Assembly: GCA_910589415.1 (NCBI GenBank)
Contig: OU342631.1
Span: forward strand, 18,662,001 to 18,726,000
DNA: 64,000 nucleotides
Direction of reading: 5' to 3'
From: Malachius bipustulatus
Taxonomy: Eukaryota > Arthropoda > Insecta > Coleoptera > Melyridae
Of the stretch, positions 57,955-64,000 are shown one piece after another. The position numbers and the translations under genes were made by a program. The notes under the pieces were generated by a model. It was not told the DNA's origin, made no database searches, and saw only the letters and a list, made by a program, of their open reading frames with translations. Each line of letters begins with the position of its first letter. Position 1 is the stretch's first letter.

Positions 57955-59512
57955 GTAAGTTTCATAATTTCAATAATTATTCCGGTTCCCATCAGTGGGT
58001 TATAATTTATGGTTTCATAGATACCTACCTACCTACTTCTTAGTTGGAACACCCATTTTTCAAACTCCTGGCGTATGGTTTCTAATATTAGTTGAGTCAA
58101 TTAATCTTCCTCTCCAATCTTTGAAAAGATCCATTAATTATAATTTCCAGGAAAAATGAATAATAATTATTAATGTTTGGACTTTGATAATAATAGTTTA
58201 AATTAAATGAACCAAAACTAACTCTAACTCGGCTTAGGTATGTGTACTATCAAAAAAGTCCTACTTGTTTTGAAATGATTTGCATCACATTACCATAATT
58301 ACTATTATTATAATAGCCATCAGGGAACACGTGTTCCGTGCAATTAAGCCAAAAACCGCGTTGGCGGTCATAGTAATTTGAAATTATTTCCCGCTCCTTC
58401 AGAGCCATCTACTGGAGAGTAGCGTCAACTTGTTTAACTTCGATTGCAAATGTAGAAATTTACTTTGCTAGGTTAGTTGCCTTAGATACTAAAAGGTTCG
58501 CTAGATGGCAGCTGTGAAACTATCTTGTAACAGTGACTTTATAATAATTTAACGAAGTCGTGACTGTTGGGCCCAGGCTTCCCCACGTATTGATGCTGCA
58601 CCGAAATTATGAAGTCATAAAAATGACTAAATATTTTGTGTTTTAGAAGAGACCTTACGCCTAAATCAATTTTATAATTTTTGAATTTTGGCGAAACAAG
58701 TTGGCAGGAACAAACAGGGTCTGACTCTCACAGTGGCGCTATCTATCGCATAAAAGTAGTGGTGATTCCCACCCGCCATCCTGTGACATATAAAAAAAAA
58801 TGGCCCCTATTCTGTTAGATGTTTTAGTTACCAAAAGTTCTACTAGATGTCGCCACGAATAATATTTCAATTTTGCTATAAATAAATAATAAATGCCCTG
58901 TAAATAAATACTTTGATGATATCCATTGAATTTTGTTTCCTTTTAGCGAAGAAAATTATTAATTATTTTCATGCATATTATTTGAGGTTTAATTACTGTA
59001 AGAATAAATAACTTGATAATTCATAATAGCGTCTATTAGGGCGGAAATTGCAGGTCTATTCCAGTAAATTAATTAGTGTTCAATGGGTAGTAAACATCAT
59101 TGAATTTCGTCCTACATAGACCGGAGGCTCAGGGAGTCGGGGGATATAAATCAATGAGACTGATAGCCGAAAGGAATTAATTTACTGCAATCAATTACAA
59201 GAATTAATTCGGAGAGGATCTGTACTGTCTCTGTTTATCAACTACTACTGAAGATCGCTAAGCCCAAAACCACCTGCAATTTGTGTCCTTTACATTGCGA
59301 ACAGCCAGGCAACGGGAATTCAATTACCTTTAGGTACCTTCTCCAGGACGGAATCGATCTGCATTACTAATTAAAATGAATCAGGTTGCTTATGGGGCCG
59401 GTCTCTAGTAGATTGAAAATTGGAAATAACGAACTTTTATGTACTCTTTCAAGTTGGTGATGTTTGATTTCAATTACCTATTGATATTGTTTTTTTTTTG
59501 TCCTCGTTTCAG
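57955..59512 (+). other. Intron with a cluster of CTCF-like motifs
   Basis: No coding sequence is seen. Four motifs close to the CTCF core (CCASYAGRTGGC type) occur within 460 bases: GCCATCTACTGG at 58405-58416 (minus strand CCAGTAGATGGC), CTAGATGGCAGC at 58501-58512 (plus), AGTGGCGCTATCTA at 58732-58745 (minus orientation) and CTAGATGTCGCCAC at 58843-58856 (plus). Similar AGATGGCGC motifs are also common in arthropod repeats, so function is not established. Confidence 0.4.
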
Positions 59513-59599
59513 ATGTACTTTCGCAGAAGTATGGTCTGCTTTTCACTCAGCGATCAATCGTTGGTGGGATCAGAAGAAGACTATAAAAGGAATTTAGGG
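59513..59599 (+). CDS. RA-domain adaptor gene, exon 4
   Basis: The acceptor is TTTTGTCCTCGTTTCAG before 59513 and the donor GGG|GTAAGT after 59599; both ends are phase 0. It encodes 29 residues, MYFRRSMVCFSLSDQSLVGS then EEDYKRNLG. The MYFRRSMVCFS start resembles the MYFF...MVSFA stretch that follows the RA domain in Grb10/14 proteins, i.e. the RA-to-PH linker. The ATG at its start is internal, because the phase-0 junction joins it to ...FLDRPE of exon 3. Confidence 0.75.
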
Positions 59600-60008
59600 G
59601 TAAGTGCTTTACTTTAAATAATAGCTAGGTAAGTGTAATAAAAAAAAAACGTATTGTATTATACGAGGGTGAAAAGTAAGTAGGTACTTATAGGTAATTA
59701 AACGATTTGAGTTGGATCAAAATTGGTTGAAACTAACGATGTGTTAATTAATAATTAGAGAAAGTTATTACCATTTAATGTATTATTAAAGAACTGCAGA
59801 ACTTTCTCTCATCAGTTGGGCGCGACTACCACCGCTAACAAAATACACATTTAGTATATTGAAAAAGGAAGCCAAAGAACTGAAACATAGAAACTGGAAA
59901 ACGTGTGCTCATACGTCCTCAGAGCTTCAATTTTTTAAATTTCTTTTGTACTGTCAGAGAAATTGGTTATTTAAATCAGTGGCGGAGGAATAGTTTTTTT
60001 TTTTTTAA
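59600..60008 (+). other. Intron DNA, nothing recognised
   Basis: AT-rich intron sequence before the foldback at 60009. I see no gene or repeat. Confidence 0.4.
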
Positions 60009-60709
60009 TACAAGGTGACATTTTTAAAAGTTACCATTAGCGATATCTTACAAAAAATGATATCAAAAGTCGCAGAAAACCGTTTGGGTAATAGAAAGGG
60101 GGAATTAACTGATGTAGTAAATGACTCACTCTTATCAACCCTTAAAGCTCCATCCACCCCAATTGTGAAATTTCAATTGGCAACCTCCTACTTGTGATAT
60201 GTCATTGTGAAGGGAATTCTAGTAGAAATTCAATGGTGCTTTGTGTGATGAAATCGATTCATTTTTACGGAAGTTATAAAGCAAATGAAAATCGCAGTAT
60301 TACATTTTCAAAGCAGCTTGGATGGAAAACGGGTTCAAGATATCAGAAAACGGCTTACATGTTTTTCAAGCGGTATCATATTATGCGGATTAAATTTTTA
60401 TACACGGTGAAGAAAAATCTGCTAATTTTCATTCCGTAAAAGTGATTTCAACACACAAAGCACCATTGTAGTATTTCTACTAGATTTCTCTTTACAATGA
60501 CGTATCACAAGGAGGACGTTACCGGTTGAAATTTCATAATTAGAGGGAGATAGAGCTTTAAGGGTTAATGGGGGTTAGTCATCTTCATTTACTACGTCAT
60601 TTTTGTCCCCTCTCCCTATTACCCAAACAGATTTTTGCGATTTTTTATATATATTTTTTTGTTTCAAAGATATCGCCAGTGGCAAATTTTAGAAATATCA
60701 CCCTGCATA
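60009..60709. mobile_element. Foldback element with the shared inner core (copy 5)
   Basis: The left end TACAAGGTGACATTTTTAAA with TTAGCGATATCTTAC is mirrored by GATATCGCCAGTGGCAAATT and ATCACCCTGCATA. Inner layer: ACTTGTGATATGTCATTGTG near 60191 is mirrored by TACAATGACGTATCACAAGG near 60494. At the centre is the core AAGCAAATGAAAATCGCAGT (60280) through AGAAAACGGCTTACATGTTT (60345), shared with 8905, 14643, 32175 and 34523. Confidence 0.65.
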
Positions 60710-61520
60710 CCACACACCCCCCTCCGTATTTGTTTACGTATTTTATATATATAAAATGGTTAATGGTCCACAATGATCAGTGGCGTTGCTCTTTATTACT
60801 GTAAAATATTTGATTAATCTATAAATTGACTATTTTTACCGATCGGATTTTTTGGTCGATCAGTAGGTATTTTTGTGGGTAGTTTTTTGCAGTTATTTTC
60901 GGAATAAGAAACCATGTTAGGAGCGACTGATTTTACCTTGTGTCGTACTTTGGTCGTCGTATTTTTTAAACAGTGATAAGATAATTTAGCTGAAAAGGTT
61001 TGAACTTGCTCCTGACGCAAATCGAGGTAGGTACATGCATATTATATTAGCGTTGAATAGTGTAATTTGCCAGTCGTTCATGTGAAATCACCGACAGGAA
61101 ACGAAATTGTGAAATTAGACATTAAGCTAGTTAACAATGTATGTCGATCGGTAAATTGTCGTATTGCGTGAATCCTTGGGACTGACTCAAATCGTTAGGC
61201 AAAAAGTTAGGTCAGTGACAGTGAGAAAGCTTATGGAAATATTATTGGTTTAAATTGCCGCCTTTCAAGCAAGGTGTGTAATTGCATATTCAATTTCCGT
61301 TTATTCTTAAAATCGTTAACACGTAGTTTTATTTGATTTCATTCCTCTTCGAAAATCTTACGAAACTTTTAACACTTATTATTCGAAAGTAAAAGAATGT
61401 ATTTGTTGTAAGACAATGTGATCAATAATAGGGGATCAATATTCTGTATATCGATTACCACTTGGTTAGTAACAAAGAAACACGGAGGCAAAATTTGTAA
61501 ATAATTTTTTTCTGGTTGAA
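60710..61520. other. Intron DNA, nothing recognised
   Basis: AT-rich sequence without a gene, repeat or RNA that I can support. Confidence 0.4.
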
Positions 61521-61527
61521 GCTCAAT

Positions 61528-61554
61528 GTTTCGTCCATTGTATGAACTCATCAG
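61528..61554 (-). ncRNA. Hammerhead-ribozyme-like core 2 (intact core bases)
   Basis: The minus strand reads CTGATGAG, a stem-loop TTCAT-ACA-ATGGA (5 pairs including one G-U, 3-base loop), then CGAAAC. All invariant core bases of a hammerhead (CUGAUGA...GAAA) are present in the right order and spacing. I could not identify convincing stem I and stem III partners in the flanks, so activity is unknown. It lies antisense in an intron of the RA-domain gene and probably marks the end of a retroelement or retrozyme. Confidence 0.5.
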
Positions 61555-62249
61555 CGAATTTTCCTCACAGGCAATATCTACAAAAAGAGATGAAAGCATT
61601 GGTCTCAATTTTTTTTTATCCGGAACTCAGTGACTTGCAACAAGCAGTGACATCTAGCGAGAGGGGGAGATGAGATACTTAATGCATTTATCTGTTTCAT
61701 TGTAGATTTTTTGAAAATATTCTATTGTTTTAAAGGTGGGACGATTCAAAGCGAGGTCTAGTTATGGTCGCTCCAGGCAAAACGTATACGCCAAACATGT
61801 TGAAGTTTCAGACGTGCGGATCAGTATAGTCTCAGGAGTTTCTTTTTTTGCAAAATAGCTACTATAAATCCACTGCCTCAATAAATTTTTCGCATCCTCA
61901 GCTTTTCAAAAAACTACGGTAGAGGTAATTCGTATGTATTTGGAAAAATGTGGTAAAAACACTTGTGCAGTAGTACGCCACTGGAACCATTTCTGTCGAA
62001 CGCAGCATTGAAATTCAGGCTATATGTCTTGATGTGTCTATGGATACGCCTGACAATTTTTTAAATGAAGTTAATAATTATTATTCATCTTCTGGTCTGG
62101 TACTGTTTCCTTATTAAAAGTTGGGGATCATCGGTTGATATTGTTTTCATTTCTTTCGCATCTAATTATAGTCATCACTGTCGTTTTATTGGGCTTTTTT
62201 CTGTTTGTGTTTCCGTGATTGCTTTACTGTACGGCTTATATCACTCTTG
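61555..62249. other. Intron DNA between the ribozyme-like core and the LINE
   Basis: No gene is recognised. It may include the 3' untranslated part of the antisense LINE fragment or flanks of the ribozyme-bearing element, but I see no boundary. Confidence 0.3.
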
Positions 62250-63165
62250 GGTTTTCTTAACTTTCCATTATTTTCACGAGCCTGAGGGTCTGAGAACCAG
62301 GGCGCGTTCACTGCCATCCTGGCAGCTTTGTTGATTGCGTTCTGCGCGCCTGACCTGTAAAACTTTGAGCATGCCTACTAAGTCGTTCCAGCGTAGATGG
62401 GTATCAGCATTGTCCTGAGTATCTTGATTTTGTTTTCCATGCTAATTTTGCTTTTCCGTCGATTAGTGGGTAGAGCGGCCGGATTGCCGGTTTGATTCCT
62501 TTCTGGACCTTTTTGACTTGTTTTCCAAAGCTGAACTATTCGTCTAGGATTACTCCCAGTCCCAGGTATTTGGTTTTTCTTTTCCACTTGATTTCCGTTC
62601 CGTTGATTGTCACATCTTTGGATTTTGGTCTCCTTCCTCGGGTATTGTCTCTGAAATAGACTCCGGGGTTGTTTTGATTTCGTTCACTTTGATTCGCCAT
62701 TTTTCAAACCATCGGGTTAGATTGTGTAGATCAGTTTGGAGGGCTTTTCTCGCGAGTTGCGATCTTCCGCTGGAGAAGTAGATCGCCGTATCGTCTGCGA
62801 ATCTATTGCGTATCGTTGGGGTTTGGGAGGTCTGTTGTTGGGCCGATTAACGAACCTTGGGGGACTTCGGGCTCTATTCACCTTATCGTGATTTTGGTTT
62901 AATAGTAGTACTCTCTCAAGTAGTCTCTAATCAGGGATGTCTATTTTCGTTGATGCCGAATTGCTTCATTTTATAGACCAGGCCTTGATACCAAACCTTG
63001 TCGAAGGCTTTTTGATATCGAGGAATATAGCGCCTGTCGAGATGGGTGAAAGAAGGTGGTCGCTCTCCTCTTGCAGTCTTGGGAGGATGACTCTTTCTGT
63101 TACTTTGGTCAGGGCTGTTTTCCTCGTCGGTTTCTCTGCAACGGAAAATGAAACCAGGTGTGAGT
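62250..63165 (-). mobile_element. Degenerate Jockey-type LINE reverse transcriptase fragment
   Basis: Read on the minus strand in shifting frames, the order is that of a Jockey-clade reverse transcriptase: TALTKVTERVILPRLQEES (about 63120-63060), STGAIFLDIKK then, after a frameshift, AFDKVWYQGLVYKMKQFGIN (about 63035-62945), VPQGSLIGPT, FADDTAIYFSSGRSQLARKA with LTRWFEKWRIKVNE (about 62800-62680), KISMENKIKILRTMLIPIYA (about 62440-62380) and NKAARMAVNAPWFSDPQARE (about 62325-62270). The segment between LPRLQEE and the LDI motif, and the one between VPQGS and FADD, are deleted. It is a dead fragment sitting antisense inside intron 59600-63386 of the RA-domain gene. Confidence 0.8.
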
Positions 63166-63386
63166 TTATTGTTCAGATGATGTCGTGGTTAGACAAAAGG
63201 CTATGAGTCTTAAGGAAAGGACCTCTAAGGGAATAGTTGAGAAATTAGAGACGTGGTGAAGCCAAGTTTCGAACTTCGCCCTATGGGACAAGTTGGACGT
63301 TCATACTGGAGGCTATTATACCGATGATTGAAAATAATAATTTTTTTAATTAATATTAAAGAGTGACATTATTTTAATTTTTTCAG

Positions 63387-63575
63387 GGAATAGTGCAACG
63401 AGACTCTTACGTTCCTGTGATCCATTCTAGAGTAGAAATCTTCAATCCGACGACCAAAGACTACTGTTTTCGCCAAATGATCCTAATCCAGGATACCCTG
63501 TATACGATGGCGGACGTCACGGTGGCGAACGATTTCATCAAAGCAGTGGTTAAGAGCAGCAATCCGAAGATCGCG
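63387..63575 (+). CDS. RA-domain adaptor gene, exon 5
   Basis: The acceptor is TTTTAATTTTTTCAG before 63387 and the donor GCG|GTGAGT after 63575; both ends are phase 0. It encodes 63 residues, from GIVQRDSYVPVIHSRVEIFN through DYCFRQMILIQDTLYTMADV to AVVKSSNPKIA. By position it should lead into or begin the next domain, which in Grb/MRL proteins is PH, but the sequence does not convince me as a PH start and could instead be a second ubiquitin-like fold. The gene continues beyond the window. Codon use and lack of stops in this frame, together with two good splice sites, make it a solid exon. Confidence 0.75.
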
Positions 63576-64000
63576 GTGAGTTTCCAATTATACTTCTTCA
63601 TACTTTTCTTTAGCCAATTGACTGGATCTCTGATAAGTTCTTCTCATGCATATAAATGGGTCGATATTTGCGCTTAAAAGGGAAATTATGGGAATTTTTT
63701 AAATTAATCAAGCTTGATGAAGATTAATAACGACATCGTTTAGGAAAATCCCACGCACAGTAAATAATGAGAAAGTTTGCTTTCTGAAATATAAGTACCT
63801 ACCTAAGGTATAAGGTATATTCGGTCTTATTATTTACGAATCGTCGTATCCAACGAATAAGATCGTTAAGTAAAGTGAGATTTTAGATTTTACATAGCAA
63901 TAACGCCAGTGAAATTGCCTTCCGACTTCCAATAAAGTTATTGCCGATTCCGCTTCATTATTGAGATAAATAAGTATGCCCAAATTTCGCTTTTCGTCAA
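63576..64000 (+). other. Start of the next intron
   Basis: AT-rich intron sequence to the window end. I see nothing else in it. Confidence 0.5.

Noticed and set aside
59513..59599. ATG at 59513 as an independent translation start
   Set aside because: It immediately follows a good splice acceptor and joins exon 3 in phase 0; it encodes the internal residues MYFRRS of the RA-to-linker region.
1..64000. CRISPR arrays, bacterial operons or phage content
   Set aside because: No evenly spaced short direct repeats with unique spacers, no ribosome-binding sites or dense gene packing; the DNA is eukaryotic.

Overview
The window is 64 kb of AT-rich (roughly two-thirds A+T by eye) animal nuclear DNA, most likely from an insect. 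The grounds are spliced genes with GT-AG introns, one intron of about 30 kb, an axonemal DNAJB13 homologue, a Jockey-type LINE fragment, pogo-like and hAT-like DNA transposon remains, and frequent short TAGGTA/TACCTA motifs. A beetle or hemipteran is plausible, but the sequence alone does not settle the order.

Only two host genes are visible. (1) A complete, apparently intronless DNAJB13-type J-domain co-chaperone lies on the minus strand (start 25146, stop codon 24102-24100). (2) Five exons of a plus-strand gene lie at 26966-27081, 27279-27462, 57818-57954, 59513-59599 and 63387-63575. Splice sites and codon phases join perfectly into one 222-residue reading frame that continues past the window. 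Residues about 37-131 resemble a Ras-association (RA) domain of the Grb7/10/14 or RIAM/lamellipodin/Pico kind. The two genes are arranged head to head, about 1.8 kb apart. The second intron visible (27463-57817) is 30.4 kb and is filled with repeats.

Layout: 1-24 kb has no recognisable host gene. It holds old repeats, a degenerate GGGCTT-motif region (0.9-1.7 kb), a run of long foldback elements (4.7-7.1, 8.9-11.3, 12.2-12.8, 14.6-15.4 and 17.8-18.8 kb), a pogo-like relic (7.1-8.9 kb) and a decayed AATCCTAATA array (22.7-24.0 kb) next to the DNAJB13 3' end. 24.1-25.1 kb is DNAJB13, and 25.2-27.0 kb is the head-to-head spacer. 27.0-64 kb is the RA-domain gene. Its introns contain at least eight further foldbacks, a ~390 bp eroded tandem array (41.9-43.4 kb), a twin pair of GGGCCGGTTG MITEs (46.2-46.6 kb), a higher-order satellite split by a hAT-like element that was itself split by a palindrome (49.9-52.2 kb), two hammerhead-ribozyme-like cores (39.7 and 61.5 kb, minus strand), a cluster of CTCF-like motifs (58.4-58.9 kb) and an antisense Jockey-like LINE fragment (62.3-63.2 kb).

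The dominant signal is a superfamily of palindromic elements bounded by TACAGGGTG...CACCCTGTA, in the clearest cases flanked by TA on both sides. Several with different outer arms share the same inner core, and the arms contain further internal CAGGGTG-type ends, so they look like nested shells. Those inside the RA-domain gene would be transcribed as long hairpins. All boundaries were read by eye and no alignments or searches were run.
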